64,000 nucleotides of DNA, from NCBI GenBank assembly GCA_910577925.1, contig CAJTOI010000011.1, positions 22,160 through 86,159 on the forward strand. Reading direction: 5' to 3'. The notes beneath the pieces were generated by a model. It was not told where the DNA came from, did no database searches, and saw only the letters and a program-made list of their open reading frames with translations. Of this stretch, positions 7,995-17,132 are shown one piece after another. This DNA is from an uncultured Roseburia sp. GTDB lineage: Bacteria > Bacillota > Clostridia > Lachnospirales > Lachnospiraceae. How positions within the stretch are numbered: the stretch's first letter is position 1; each line of letters begins with the position of its first letter. The position numbers and the translations under genes were made by a program.

Positions 7995-9587
7995 ATGGAA
8001 ACAGTAAGATTTGACGAATTAAATTTATGCCCGCAGGTACTGCGCGCGATAGCGGAGATGGGTTTTGAGGAGGCGACGCCGATTCAGAGCCAGGCAATCC
8101 CGGTCGTGATGTCCGGGGTCGACGTGATCGGACAGGCACAGACGGGGACCGGAAAAACGGCTTCCTTCGGGATTCCGGTTCTGCACAAGGTTGCACCGGG
8201 CAATAAAAAGACGCAGGTGATCATCCTCTCGCCGACGAGAGAGCTGGCGATTCAGGTGGCGGACGAGGTGCGCAGGCTCGGAAAATATATGCACGGCATC
8301 AAAGTACTGCCGGTTTACGGCGGACAGGAGATCGGACGCCAGATTAAGGCGTTAAAGGGCGGCGCGCAGATTATAATCGGGACGCCGGGCAGGGTGATGG
8401 ATCATCTGCGCCGCAGGACCATCCGCTGCGAGGAGGTAAACACGATTGTGCTTGACGAGGCGGACGAAATGCTCAACATGGGCTTCCGCGACGATATTGA
8501 GACAATCCTGGAGTATATCCCGACCGAGGGACGGCAGACGATACTGTTTTCCGCGACAATGCCCAAACCGATTTTGGATATCACAAAAAAATACCAGCAT
8601 GACGCGGTGACGATCAAGGTGGTCAAGAAGGAATTGACGGTGCCGAGCATTGAGCAGTATTACTATGACGTGAAACGGAAAGACAAAGTCGAGGTGCTCA
8701 CAAGACTGCTCGACTATTACAATCCGAAGCTTTCGCTTGTCTTCTGCAATACTAAGCGGATGGTGGACGAGCTGGCGGATGAGCTGCAGGGAAGGGGATA
8801 TTTTGCGGAAGGACTGCACGGAGATATGAAGCAGACCCAGCGCGACCGCGTGATGAAGGGCTTCCGGGGCGGGAAGACGGAGATTCTGATCGCGACGGAT
8901 GTGGCGGCGAGAGGCATAGACGTCGATGACGTGGAGGCAGTGTTTAACTATGACATTCCGCAGGATGACGAGTACTACGTGCACCGCATCGGGCGTACCG
9001 GGCGGGCAGGGCGCACTGGGCGGGCCTTTACGTTTGTCAAGGGCAAGGAGGTATATAAGCTCAAGGATATTATGCGCTACTGCAAGACGAAAATCGTAGC
9101 GATGCCGATTCCGTCGAGTGATGATGTCGCGCAGATTAAGGCCGAGAAGGTGATGGAGGAAATCGGGCGGATCATCGACGAGGAAAATCTCAAAGATATG
9201 ATTGACATCATTGAGGGGCAGGTGAACGAATCGGATTACACCGCGATGGATATTGCCGCGGCATTTTTAAAACAGGCATTGGGGCAGGTGAATCTCGACA
9301 GCGGCAGGGACGAGGAGTTCGATTTTGACGACACCGGAGCCGAGGAGGGGATGGTGCGTCTGTTTATCAACATCGGAAAGAAGGATCGCGTAAAACCGGG
9401 GGATATCCTCGGAGCGATAGCCGGAGAGTCGGGGATGCCCGGGAAGCTCGTCGGAGCGATTGATATGTACGATAAATATACGTTTGTGGAGGTTCCGCGG
9501 GAATACGGCAGAGAAGTCCTGGAAGGGATGAAAAATACCCGGATCAAAGGCCGCACGGTCAGCATGGAGCCCGCGAACGGAAAATAA
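7995..9587 (+). CDS. DEAD-box RNA helicase with DbpA-type RNA-binding domain
   Basis: 530 residues. It shows all core helicase motifs in order: Q motif (ATPIQSQAI), AQTGTGKT, PTRELAIQ, TPGRVMD, DEAD, SAT, ARGIDV and HRIGRTGRAGRTG. The last 80 residues (RLFINIGKKDRVKPGDILG onward) match the DbpA/CsdA RNA-recognition domain that targets rRNA helices. Likely role: ATP-driven ribosome assembly and cold adaptation in the cytoplasm, as for DeaD/CsdA. The start is ATG 7995 with GGAAAGGA upstream; in-frame codons further upstream lie inside the promoter. Confidence 0.95.
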   Translation: METVRFDELNLCPQVLRAIAEMGFEEATPIQSQAIPVVMSGVDVIGQAQTGTGKTASFGIPVLHKVAPGNKKTQVIILSPTRELAIQVADEVRRLGKYMHGIKVLPVYGGQEIGRQIKALKGGAQIIIGTPGRVMDHLRRRTIRCEEVNTIVLDEADEMLNMGFRDDIETILEYIPTEGRQTILFSATMPKPILDITKKYQHDAVTIKVVKKELTVPSIEQYYYDVKRKDKVEVLTRLLDYYNPKLSLVFCNTKRMVDELADELQGRGYFAEGLHGDMKQTQRDRVMKGFRGGKTEILIATDVAARGIDVDDVEAVFNYDIPQDDEYYVHRIGRTGRAGRTGRAFTFVKGKEVYKLKDIMRYCKTKIVAMPIPSSDDVAQIKAEKVMEEIGRIIDEENLKDMIDIIEGQVNESDYTAMDIAAAFLKQALGQVNLDSGRDEEFDFDDTGAEEGMVRLFINIGKKDRVKPGDILGAIAGESGMPGKLVGAIDMYDKYTFVEVPREYGREVLEGMKNTRIKGRTVSMEPANGK

Positions 9588-9591
9588 GATT

Positions 9592-9630
9592 CGGGGAAGG
9601 CAATCTGTCTTGCGGGGAATGCCTTCCCCG
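9592..9630 (+). terminator. terminator after helicase
   Basis: CGGGGAAGGCA pairs perfectly with TGCCTTCCCCG across a 17-nt loop. The following T run is poor (TAAAAC), so efficiency is uncertain. Confidence 0.6.
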
Positions 9631-9637
9631 TAAAACA

Positions 9638-9667
9638 GATGCACGATTATATGATGCACGATTATAT
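9638..9667 (+). repeat. 15-bp tandem direct repeat
   Basis: GATGCACGATTATAT occurs twice with no gap, about 140 nt before the response-regulator gene and 50 nt before its promoter. It could be a regulator site or a replication-slippage product. Confidence 0.8.
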
Positions 9668-9716
9668 ATAGAAGCTTTTCTTTCTTTTCTTCATCAAATC
9701 TTAATCATTTGGTTCA

Positions 9717-9745
9717 TTGGAAATTCATAATTATTCCGCTACAAT
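9717..9745 (+). promoter_or_regulatory. promoter of the two-component operon
   Basis: TTGGAA, 17 nt, TACAAT, about 60 nt before the response-regulator start codon at 9805. Confidence 0.55.
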
Positions 9746-9804
9746 AAAAACATGATATCAAAGAAATCCCGCGAACCATGGAATAATGCGGGTGGGGAGA
9801 GAAC

Positions 9805-10500
9805 ATGTACAGCATACTGGTATGTGACGATGAAAAGGACATTGTGTCCGCGTTAAAAATTTATCTGACGGCAGACGGCTATCAGGTTTATGAGGCCTAT
9901 AGCGGTCGGCAGGCAGTCGAGATACTGCAGAAGGAGGAAATTCATCTGGTGCTGATGGATATTATGATGCCGGAGATGGACGGGATATCCGCGATGATAA
10001 AAATCCGGGAAACCAGCAACGTGCCGGTGATCCTTCTGACTGCAAAAAGCGAAGACGCAGATAAGGTGGTAGGGCTTACGGTGGGAGCGGACGACTATGT
10101 GACAAAGCCGTTTAACCCGGTGGAACTGCAGGCCAGAGTCAAATCACAGCTCCGGCGCTATATGCAGCTTGGCGGCGGAAAGGCGGCCGTCCAGGAGGAG
10201 GGAATCCTGCAGCTTGGCGGGATCGAACTCAATGACAGGACCAAAGAAGTCACGCTTGACGGGGAGGCGGTTTCCCTCACACGTACCGAATATGATATTT
10301 TAAAGCTTTTGATGGAGAATCCGGGAAAAGTATACGCACCGAATGAGATCTATAAGCTTGTCTGGAAAGATAATCCGTATGGGACGGAAAATACCGTTGC
10401 CGTCCATATCCGGCATCTGCGCGAAAAGCTGGAATATAATCCGGCGGAGCCGCGGTACCTGAAAGTGGTATGGGGCAGGGGCTACAAGGTGGAAACGTGA
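9805..10500 (+). CDS. OmpR/VanR-family response regulator
   Basis: 231 residues. The receiver domain has acidic pocket residues Asp8-Asp9, phospho-acceptor Asp52 in LMDIMMPEMDG, Thr in LLTAK and Lys in VTKPF. The C-terminal winged helix has LTRTEYDILKLL and the recognition segment TVAVHIRHLREKLE. It is followed by its sensor kinase gene, whose start is 18 nt after this stop. Close to VanR-like regulators of cell-envelope stress in clostridia; target genes are unknown. Start ATG has GGGGAGAG upstream. Confidence 0.95.
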   Translation: MYSILVCDDEKDIVSALKIYLTADGYQVYEAYSGRQAVEILQKEEIHLVLMDIMMPEMDGISAMIKIRETSNVPVILLTAKSEDADKVVGLTVGADDYVTKPFNPVELQARVKSQLRRYMQLGGGKAAVQEEGILQLGGIELNDRTKEVTLDGEAVSLTRTEYDILKLLMENPGKVYAPNEIYKLVWKDNPYGTENTVAVHIRHLREKLEYNPAEPRYLKVVWGRGYKVET

Positions 10501-10517
10501 ACGGGAGGGAGAAAAGA

Positions 10518-12962
10518 ATGAAAAGACGGGGATCTATGGCCGCGAAGGCGGCAGCCTGGGTCGGACTTACAATATGTGCATTTGGATTTGCGGGAAGTAT
10601 GGGCGCTCTGCTGATGATGTGGGAAGCGGATATGTATTCCATGACGGAGGAGGAGCTGAAACAGAATTTTTACGAGATGGCCGCAGACAGATATATGTGG
10701 CAGGCGGTTGAGGGATACCAGAGCGGAAAAAGCATGGAATCTCTGTTTGAAAACACATCATTCCGCGGAGGAATTATAAAAGCGGAGAATATATACGATA
10801 TAGACCTGAATGACCCGAAGATTTATGAGGATTGTAATTTCTCGGAGCCGATCACAGACAGTACGAAGGTGTATTCGGATCATATTCGAATGGGGCCGGG
10901 GACAAAGGTGCGCGCTGCATACAGCATGTTCGACAGCACATCGGTTGCCGACTATCATGAAAAGACAGTCACTGAGGAAACCATCGAGAAAATCTGCTAT
11001 GACGGAGGTATTTTCTATTATAAGACGGCAGATGCCTGCTATCCGGTGAAGCAGGTACGGATTGGGATATCCGAGGACGGGGGCGATTGCGAGGCGGAAT
11101 TTTACTATGATAATCAGACGGAATCCTATCGCCTGCGGCAGACGGGAGAAGCAGAAGATGTTTCGTATGTAACGACAGAGCCGCTGATTGCCGAAGCGGG
11201 AGCCCAAGAGGCGGGGATACCGGCGGAGTTGCAGGCAATTTATACGGATACGGCGGGGAATTTTAATTTTGAATTGCTGGAGGGAACTTTGTACGGCCCC
11301 GAGAACTGGGTTTACCTCTGTATTGGGGATGCGGAATGGGAAGAGACGCTTCCGCTGCCGATCGAAGGCTATGCCCAGCCGGTGGATGCGAACGATATCA
11401 GCAAAGATACGGAGTATCTGCGGCTGGACGAATCAAGACTGGAAGTGTACAGGGAGGCCAATGAAGACTATCAGATTGTGGCGCTTCTGCCGGAGCAGGT
11501 TACGGCGACCGGGATTTTCAGTGAGGATTTGTACGGGCAGGCGGCGTCCATTGTATCCTGGATTCTGACACTGCGCTATGCGGTTTTTGTGATTATTCCG
11601 GCAATCATCATCGCATCGATTTGTCTGTTTGTCTTTTTGATCCGCAGCGCGGGACATCGGAAGGGTACGGAGGAGATCGTGATGACCTGGCCGGACGAGA
11701 TCCCGACAGATGTTTTTTTGGCGATTGTGGGAATGACGGAAGTCTTTCTGCTTATGCTGGGCTTGCGCGGAGCCGCAGACAAACTGCCGACCATCGGCGC
11801 GCTGCTCCTGGTTGCCGGGATTGCGCTCTGCATGTGCTACCTGGCGCTGTTTGCGGTGCTGTCGCTTGCGGTGCGTATCAAGACCGGCACAATCTGGAAG
11901 AACACGTGGGTTTATAAAATCGGACGGACGGGTATGCGGCTGCTGCGGCTTCTCACAGAGCACCTGCCGCTGCTGTGGAAAGCGATTCTGCTGCTGGCGC
12001 TGTATGCGATTGCGGAGGTGTTTCTGCTGGGTGCCGGCTACGGATATCTCAGCAGGCGTGTGTTGTTGATTTTCCTGCTGAAATATATCGGAATCGCGGC
12101 TGTGCTGTTCTGGGGAATCGTGCAGATGAACCGCCTTTCGGAAGGCGGGGAGCAGCTGGCCGCAGGGGACCTGCAGTATCAGATTGACACCGGCCGGATG
12201 TACTGGGAATTTAAACGGCACGGAGAACATTTAAACAGCATAGGAGAGGCGATGTCCCGGGCGGTGGACGAGCGGATGAAGAGCGAGCGCTTTAAGACGG
12301 AGCTTATCACGAATGTGTCTCACGATATCAAGACGCCGCTGACCTCAATTATCAATTATGTGGATCTTCTTGAAAAAGAATGCCGCGATAATGACGTTAC
12401 AGCGGAGTATATTGATGTGCTGGAACGCCAGTCGGCCAGATTAAAAAAGTTAATTGAAGATTTAATAGAAGCATCAAAAGCCTCAAGCGGGAGCCTTCCA
12501 GTACATGCAGAGCGCCTGGAAGCAGGTGTCTTTCTCGTGCAGACTGTGGGAGAATTTGAGGAGCGGACCAAAGCGAATCGTCTGGAACTTCTGATCAGAA
12601 AGCCGGAGGATGCGGTATATATTAAAGCGGACGGCAGGCATCTGTGGAGGGTAATTGATAATCTGATGAACAATGTCTGCAAATATGCGCAGCCGGATAC
12701 GAGGGTCTACATCGACATGGAAACCGCGGAAGACAGGGTGGAAATTATATTCCGGAACACTTCGAAATATCCGCTGAATATCAGCGGGGAGGAACTGACG
12801 GAGCGGTTTGTGCGGGGAGACAGCTCGCGGAATACGGAGGGAAGCGGACTGGGGCTTTCGATTGCGAGAAGCCTGACGGAGCTGATGGGCGGACTCTTTT
12901 CGCTTTATGTGGACGGCGATCTCTTCAAAGTCATTTTAAGTTTTCCTATTGCAGGTCTTTAG
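10518..12962 (+). CDS. large membrane sensor histidine kinase
   Basis: 814 residues. One N-terminal membrane helix, an extracellular sensor region of about 300 residues, then a cluster of membrane helices (from SWILTLRYAVFVIIPAIIIA to VLLIFLLKYIGIAAVLFWGI). The HisKA box is VSHDIKTPLTSI. The ATPase domain has the N box NLMNNVCKYA and the G2 box GSGLGLSIA; the usual DxGxG G1 box is replaced by RNTSKYPLN, a pattern seen in a Lachnospiraceae subgroup of VanS-like kinases. It should phosphorylate the regulator encoded just upstream. The start is ATG 10518 after GGGAGGGAG. Confidence 0.93.
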   Translation: MKRRGSMAAKAAAWVGLTICAFGFAGSMGALLMMWEADMYSMTEEELKQNFYEMAADRYMWQAVEGYQSGKSMESLFENTSFRGGIIKAENIYDIDLNDPKIYEDCNFSEPITDSTKVYSDHIRMGPGTKVRAAYSMFDSTSVADYHEKTVTEETIEKICYDGGIFYYKTADACYPVKQVRIGISEDGGDCEAEFYYDNQTESYRLRQTGEAEDVSYVTTEPLIAEAGAQEAGIPAELQAIYTDTAGNFNFELLEGTLYGPENWVYLCIGDAEWEETLPLPIEGYAQPVDANDISKDTEYLRLDESRLEVYREANEDYQIVALLPEQVTATGIFSEDLYGQAASIVSWILTLRYAVFVIIPAIIIASICLFVFLIRSAGHRKGTEEIVMTWPDEIPTDVFLAIVGMTEVFLLMLGLRGAADKLPTIGALLLVAGIALCMCYLALFAVLSLAVRIKTGTIWKNTWVYKIGRTGMRLLRLLTEHLPLLWKAILLLALYAIAEVFLLGAGYGYLSRRVLLIFLLKYIGIAAVLFWGIVQMNRLSEGGEQLAAGDLQYQIDTGRMYWEFKRHGEHLNSIGEAMSRAVDERMKSERFKTELITNVSHDIKTPLTSIINYVDLLEKECRDNDVTAEYIDVLERQSARLKKLIEDLIEASKASSGSLPVHAERLEAGVFLVQTVGEFEERTKANRLELLIRKPEDAVYIKADGRHLWRVIDNLMNNVCKYAQPDTRVYIDMETAEDRVEIIFRNTSKYPLNISGEELTERFVRGDSSRNTEGSGLGLSIARSLTELMGGLFSLYVDGDLFKVILSFPIAGL

Positions 12963-13038
12963 ACAATCTGCTATTATTAGAAAAATAGGAGTTTCGTACA
13001 GTATTTTCAGATAAACATGTAGCAGGAGGATGCGAAAG

Positions 13039-13956
13039 ATGCGGAAAAGATCTTTGGTAGTGGGAACGATGACAGCTCTGTTTTGTGCTGGGATGTTTTT
13101 TATGAATCCGGATTCGGCGTGTGCGGCGCAGGGAACCGAAGCGTACCGCGCGGTGTTTGATGCCCGGTATTATCACGATACCTATCCCGATGTGGCGGAG
13201 GCTTTCGGAAGTGACAGCAGCGCGCTGTTCAATCATTTTGTGACCTACGGCGCAAAGGAGGGACGCAGCGCCTCCGCAGAGTTTAATCCCCAGGCTTACC
13301 GGGCGCGCTACGGCGACCTGCAGAAGGCTTTCGGGAATGACATGGCAGCCTACTGTAATCATTATATCAGCTTCGGGCGCGCAGAGGGACGCAGCGGGGC
13401 TGCGGACGGAAGCGCCTACAGTGCGCCGAAAGAGACTGCGGCAGCAGGCGCATCCTCCGCGGAGAAGACCGGAGCGGACACAAACGGAACGTCGCAGACG
13501 CAGAGCGTGCAGGGAACTGTGATCGGAAGCTGTACGACAAAGTATGAGACGAAGATTCCGAGAGCGAGAAACGTAGATCTCGCGGCGGCGCGGATCAACG
13601 GAATCGTGGTACAGCCCGGGGAGAGCTTTTCTTTCAGCGCGGCGATTCTGCCGCGCACGACGGCAAACGGCTACGTGGAAGCGCCGATTTATATTAACGG
13701 GACCGTCGGCACCGGTATCGGAGGCGGTGTGTGCCAGGTATCCTCCACGCTCTATGCGGCGATGATCAACGCAGGCCTTCCGGCGACGGAGCGCCATGCG
13801 CATTCTCTGCCGGTGCCTTACCTGCCGGCGGGCTATGATGCGACGATTGCAGGCACGGCCAAAGATTTGAAGTTTACGAATATCTATGCGCAGCCGCTGG
13901 TAATTTATGCGTCCACAGGCGGCGGAGCATTGACGGTGACGCTTGCGCTGCAGTAG
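13039..13956 (+). CDS. secreted VanW-domain protein with two YYxxxYPDV repeats
   Basis: 305 residues. A signal peptide (to about SACAA) is followed by two copies of a roughly 40-residue motif, FDARYYHDTYPDVAEAFG ... HFVTYGAKEGR and FNPQAYRARYGDLQKAFG ... HYISFGRAEGR. Such repeats are frequent in Lachnospiraceae surface proteins. A linker and a VanW domain follow (VVQPGESFSFSAAI, GIGGGVCQVSSTLYAA, HSLPVPYLPAGYDATI). VanW function is not established; it is tied to the cell envelope and glycopeptide clusters. The start is ATG 13039, since AGGAGG lies 9 nt upstream and directly abuts the earlier ATG at 13030. It sits just after the two-component genes. Confidence 0.88.
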   Translation: MRKRSLVVGTMTALFCAGMFFMNPDSACAAQGTEAYRAVFDARYYHDTYPDVAEAFGSDSSALFNHFVTYGAKEGRSASAEFNPQAYRARYGDLQKAFGNDMAAYCNHYISFGRAEGRSGAADGSAYSAPKETAAAGASSAEKTGADTNGTSQTQSVQGTVIGSCTTKYETKIPRARNVDLAAARINGIVVQPGESFSFSAAILPRTTANGYVEAPIYINGTVGTGIGGGVCQVSSTLYAAMINAGLPATERHAHSLPVPYLPAGYDATIAGTAKDLKFTNIYAQPLVIYASTGGGALTVTLALQ

Positions 13957-14010
13957 ACAGACGGCGTGGGCGGCGGCATTGCCGGTAAGAAGAGAGACGG
14001 GGGGTGAGGG

Positions 14011-14481
14011 ATGGTGATAAGAAGAGCCGCAGAGGGCGATATCGAAGGGCTTCATAAGCTGCTTGAACAGGTGAATCTGATTCATCACAGAGGAAGACCG
14101 GATCTCTTCCGCTGCGGAACCTGTAAATATACCGATGAGGAGCTGCGTGAGCTTATTGCGGATGATGACCGGCCCATACTGGCGGCGGTCGAGGGAGACC
14201 GCGTGGAGGGCTACGCATTCTGTATTTATCAGCGGCACCCCGATGACAATATCCTTACGGATATCAAAACGCTCTATATAGACGATCTCTGCGTCGACGA
14301 ACACCTGCGGGGACGCCATATCGGAAAACAGCTGTATGAAGCGGTGTTGCAGCTGGCCCGCGAGACCGGCTGCTACAATGTGACGTTAAATGTCTGGTGC
14401 CTCAATGAAGGTGCGATGCGCTTTTATGAGCAGTGCGGTATGAAGCCGCTGAAAATCGCCATGGAGCAGATCATTGAATGA
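14011..14481 (+). CDS. GNAT-family N-acetyltransferase
   Basis: 156 residues with the GNAT fold. The acetyl-CoA-binding motif A reads IDDLCVDEHLRGRHIGKQLYEA (the R-G-x-x-I-G-K core is in this stretch), with strand 5 LNVWCLNEGAMRFYEQCGM downstream. The substrate cannot be told from sequence. The closely spaced GGGGGGTGAGGG precedes the ATG. It converges with the metallophosphoesterase gene 40 nt downstream. Confidence 0.9.
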   Translation: MVIRRAAEGDIEGLHKLLEQVNLIHHRGRPDLFRCGTCKYTDEELRELIADDDRPILAAVEGDRVEGYAFCIYQRHPDDNILTDIKTLYIDDLCVDEHLRGRHIGKQLYEAVLQLARETGCYNVTLNVWCLNEGAMRFYEQCGMKPLKIAMEQIIE

Positions 14482-14520
14482 TGTGTCCGCGGGGGATTCA
14501 CGCATTCCCGTCCGGAGCCG

Positions 14521-15381
14521 TCACAGCTCATGAAGCGGGAGCGGCCCGGCGAGTACGGCCCGCGAGACGAACAGAATGCGTTCGGGCGTCGTATCCTCAA
14601 ACCATTTCACGAGAGAGATCGCGCCGTTTTCAATCTCAATGCAGGTGATACAGCGGGGATGGACACAGCTCCCCGTATTAAAATAGCGTGTTTTGGGGCT
14701 GCCAAGCATCGGGCGGTGCGTGTGGCCGGTAATCAGATAGCAGTTATTTTTGACGGCCCAGTCAGACAGACGCCGTTCGCTTTTTTCGCGGTGCTGGTAG
14801 TTTTTTGCCGCGCTTGTAGGGTCTAAAAAGCCAATGTGTTCCATGGGTTTCCAGATATAGCGGACCAGAAAGCGGGCGAATTTCCACAGGGTTGAGTTCA
14901 GCAGATCCGCCTGATGTCCGTGGGTCAGATACAGTTCAAGACAGAGGGGGATTTTTCTGCGGGTTTTCGGATCATATTCCGGGAACCCGCATATTTTAAG
15001 GATCAGCCCCGCGTGGCGGGGGAAATCCACAGAGCCCTTGAGCGCATGGTCATGATTGCCATAGAGCATATAGAGCCGGTCTTCCCGGGCAAACAGCGAC
15101 AGAAGCCAGAAAACATTGCTGTGAATTTCCCGGATGGCGGCGAGACTGCGGTTTTCCCACAGTTCATCCCCGTCGCCGAGCTCAATATAAATAAAGTGGC
15201 TGTCGTAATAGTGCCGCAGCGCAGCAAAATATAAATGTTGATTTTTCAGAAAATTATCGTTGGAATTGCCGACGCCGCGGTGACAGTCGCTGAAGAGCAC
15301 CAGTTTTGAGTGGGGATACAGCGGGAGCACGGGGGCGTCGCGGAAGCTCTTATCCAGTCTTTTTTCACAGCCTGTTTTCAT
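14521..15381 (-). CDS. calcineurin-type metallophosphoesterase
   Basis: 286 residues. The metal-binding motifs of the family are present in order: FSDCHRG (D-x-H), LGDGDELWE (GD), LYGNHDHAL (GNHD), LTHGHQADL and TGHTHRPML. It is probably a cytoplasmic or membrane-associated phosphohydrolase; the substrate is unknown. The start ATG has GGAGC 6 nt upstream, and the gene follows the DUF4474-like gene by 11 nt, so the two form an operon. Confidence 0.9.
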   Translation of the reverse strand: MKTGCEKRLDKSFRDAPVLPLYPHSKLVLFSDCHRGVGNSNDNFLKNQHLYFAALRHYYDSHFIYIELGDGDELWENRSLAAIREIHSNVFWLLSLFAREDRLYMLYGNHDHALKGSVDFPRHAGLILKICGFPEYDPKTRRKIPLCLELYLTHGHQADLLNSTLWKFARFLVRYIWKPMEHIGFLDPTSAAKNYQHREKSERRLSDWAVKNNCYLITGHTHRPMLGSPKTRYFNTGSCVHPRCITCIEIENGAISLVKWFEDTTPERILFVSRAVLAGPLPLHEL

Positions 15382-15391
15382 GGGAAGCTCC

Positions 15392-16318
15392 TTATTTTCT
15401 ATATTTTCTTCTTCGCCGGTATTTGCGGCAGCTTTTTTTATGGCATTTTCTGCGCTTTTTATCCCGGAAGATGCGCCGGAATATCGGCGGCAGATAGAAA
15501 TACAGGAAAAGAAGGCGGTCTATGGCACATTGGAACGGTTTTGTCACCCAAAGAAACAGGCGGCATAAAATCCGGTTCCGCCACTGCGCAAGGCGGCAGA
15601 AGAATCTGTGCAGGCCGGTAAATTCGCAGGAGGGGCAGCCGCAGAAGAGGATTCTGACCTGCAGATCATGCACACGGTATGCGGCAGCACCCTGGGCTTC
15701 AAGTGCGTTTGTAAAGGCGGAAAGCATTTCCGCACAGGGAAACGTGATGGCGATTTCCACCGACAGATCTCCGGGGTTGGTGTAGGCGCCCATGTGAAAG
15801 GCGGTCAGCCACCAGTGTTTTCGCGCGCGGAGATGGGAAATCTCATGGCCCTGCCGGTAAAGGCGGATGGACATCGGCAGCATTTCGGAGTCGTCCACAC
15901 TTTCAAACAGCGCCGTTTTGCGCAGAATGGAGGGAACAAGCTCATCTGCCTTGTAGAGGCCGACTTCGCAGCCGAGGTTGATGCCGTACTGTCCCTTCCA
16001 GAATTCAATCAGCCAGGTGCGTCCGCCGTAATCGAAATAGACGGGCAGACTGTCAAAGACCATATTAAAGTGCGGGGCGTAGCGGTCAAACAGCGCCGTG
16101 TAGCCGAAGGCGCGCTGCGGGGCGCAGGTTACGGTGGAAAAAATGTCCTGCGACGGTTCGTAGCAGTAGCCGAACGGGGTGATAACGGGATATATCGTAT
16201 CGCATTTTTCTTCACAGGTCATGCCGCATATAAGCTTGCAGACTTTTTTTCTGCGGCATCGGAAGAAAATGAAGAGTATAAGAACAAGGATGAGAAGACA
16301 TCCGACAAACAGATACAT
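15392..16318 (-). CDS. DUF4474-like membrane-anchored protein
   Basis: 308 residues. An N-terminal membrane helix (YLFVGCLLILVLILFIFF) is followed by a basic Cys-rich stretch and a conserved globular region. That region includes ITPFGYCYEPSQDIFST, VYFDYGGRTWLIEFWKGQYG and GCEVGLYKADE, which I recognise as DUF4474-like. The C-terminus is hydrophobic then extremely basic. No function is known. The start is put at the ATG at 16318 because GGAG lies 6 nt upstream; an ATG four codons earlier has no ribosome site. First gene of a two-gene operon with the metallophosphoesterase. Confidence 0.75.
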   Translation of the reverse strand: MYLFVGCLLILVLILFIFFRCRRKKVCKLICGMTCEEKCDTIYPVITPFGYCYEPSQDIFSTVTCAPQRAFGYTALFDRYAPHFNMVFDSLPVYFDYGGRTWLIEFWKGQYGINLGCEVGLYKADELVPSILRKTALFESVDDSEMLPMSIRLYRQGHEISHLRARKHWWLTAFHMGAYTNPGDLSVEIAITFPCAEMLSAFTNALEAQGAAAYRVHDLQVRILFCGCPSCEFTGLHRFFCRLAQWRNRILCRLFLWVTKPFQCAIDRLLFLYFYLPPIFRRIFRDKKRRKCHKKSCRKYRRRRKYRK

Positions 16319-16391
16319 AACAATCTCCATAAGGTTTTTCTATATTTTATGCGGGACGAAAAGGATGGCAACCGGATAAGGAGAATACAAA

Positions 16392-16958
16392 ATGTCCAAC
16401 ACGACAAAAAAGGCGCTGGAGGTCTCACTGAAACGACTGATGCTCCAGAAGCCGTTTGAAAAAATTACGATCAATGATCTGACAAAGGACTGCGGAATCA
16501 GCCGAATGACATTCTACAATCATTTCAGGGATATCTATGACCTGGTGGAATGGAGCTGTGAGGAGGACGGAAAGCAGGCGCTTCGGGAAAATAAGACTTA
16601 CGACACCTGGCAGGAGGGACTTCTTTTGATTTTTGAGGCCGTGCTCGCGAATAAGCCGTTTATCTTAAGCGTATACCGTTCCGTCAGCAGGGAGCAGATT
16701 GAGACCTATCTGTTTGGACTCACCTGCGGACTCATTGAACATGTGGTGGAGGAGAAATCCGTGGGAAGAGATGTGACGCCCGAGGAAAAGCGTTTTATCG
16801 CGGAGATATACAAATACAGCTTTGTGGGAATCATGTTAGACTGGGTGAAACAGGGGATGAAGGAACGCCCCGAAGTGCTTGTGGACAAGCTCGGCACGGC
16901 GCTGTGCGGCAGCGTGGAGAACTCGGTCGGTAATTTTGAGAGGCAGAAGCGTGAATAG
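16392..16958 (+). CDS. TetR-family regulator (DhaS-like)
   Basis: 188 residues. The N-terminal helix-turn-helix reads ITINDLTKDCGISRMTFYNHF (the recognition helix is SRMTFYNHF). The C-terminal domain with YKYSFVGIMLDWVKQGMKE matches the TetR_C_8/DhaS-like group. It lies upstream of oleate hydratase in the same direction and is a likely regulator of fatty-acid detoxification, by context only. It diverges from the DUF4474-like gene. Start after AAGGAGAA. Confidence 0.88.
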   Translation: MSNTTKKALEVSLKRLMLQKPFEKITINDLTKDCGISRMTFYNHFRDIYDLVEWSCEEDGKQALRENKTYDTWQEGLLLIFEAVLANKPFILSVYRSVSREQIETYLFGLTCGLIEHVVEEKSVGRDVTPEEKRFIAEIYKYSFVGIMLDWVKQGMKERPEVLVDKLGTALCGSVENSVGNFERQKRE

Positions 16959-16970
16959 GCGGAAAACTTT

Positions 16971-17017
16971 ACAAAAATGCCGGAATGTCTAATTTTTAGT
17001 CATTCCGGCATTTTTGT
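16971..17017 (+). terminator. perfect 17-bp terminator hairpin between tetR and ohyA
   Basis: ACAAAAATGCCGGAATG pairs perfectly with CATTCCGGCATTTTTGT. The loop contains a further CTAA/TTAG pairing. A and T tracts on both sides make it bidirectional. It implies that ohyA has its own promoter. Confidence 0.8.
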
Positions 17018-17020
17018 AAA

Positions 17021-17049
17021 TTGCGTACCCGAAAAAACCGGCGTATATT
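17021..17049 (+). promoter_or_regulatory. possible ohyA promoter
   Basis: TTGCGT, 17 nt, TATATT directly after the terminator and about 84 nt before the ohyA start. The minus-35 matches only three of six positions. Confidence 0.35.
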
Positions 17050-17132
17050 AAGTGCAAGTTCAGAAAACAAAGACAAAAAACCGGGTCGGATATGGCGGCG
17101 TGGGGCAGAATTGGGAAAGGAAGGTATCTTTT

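Noticed and set aside
12946..14319. Long open frame (457 codons) on the minus strand
   Set aside because: It runs antisense through the VanW and acetyltransferase genes, has no ribosome site, and its product has unnatural Arg/His/Cys-rich composition; a shadow of GC-rich codons.
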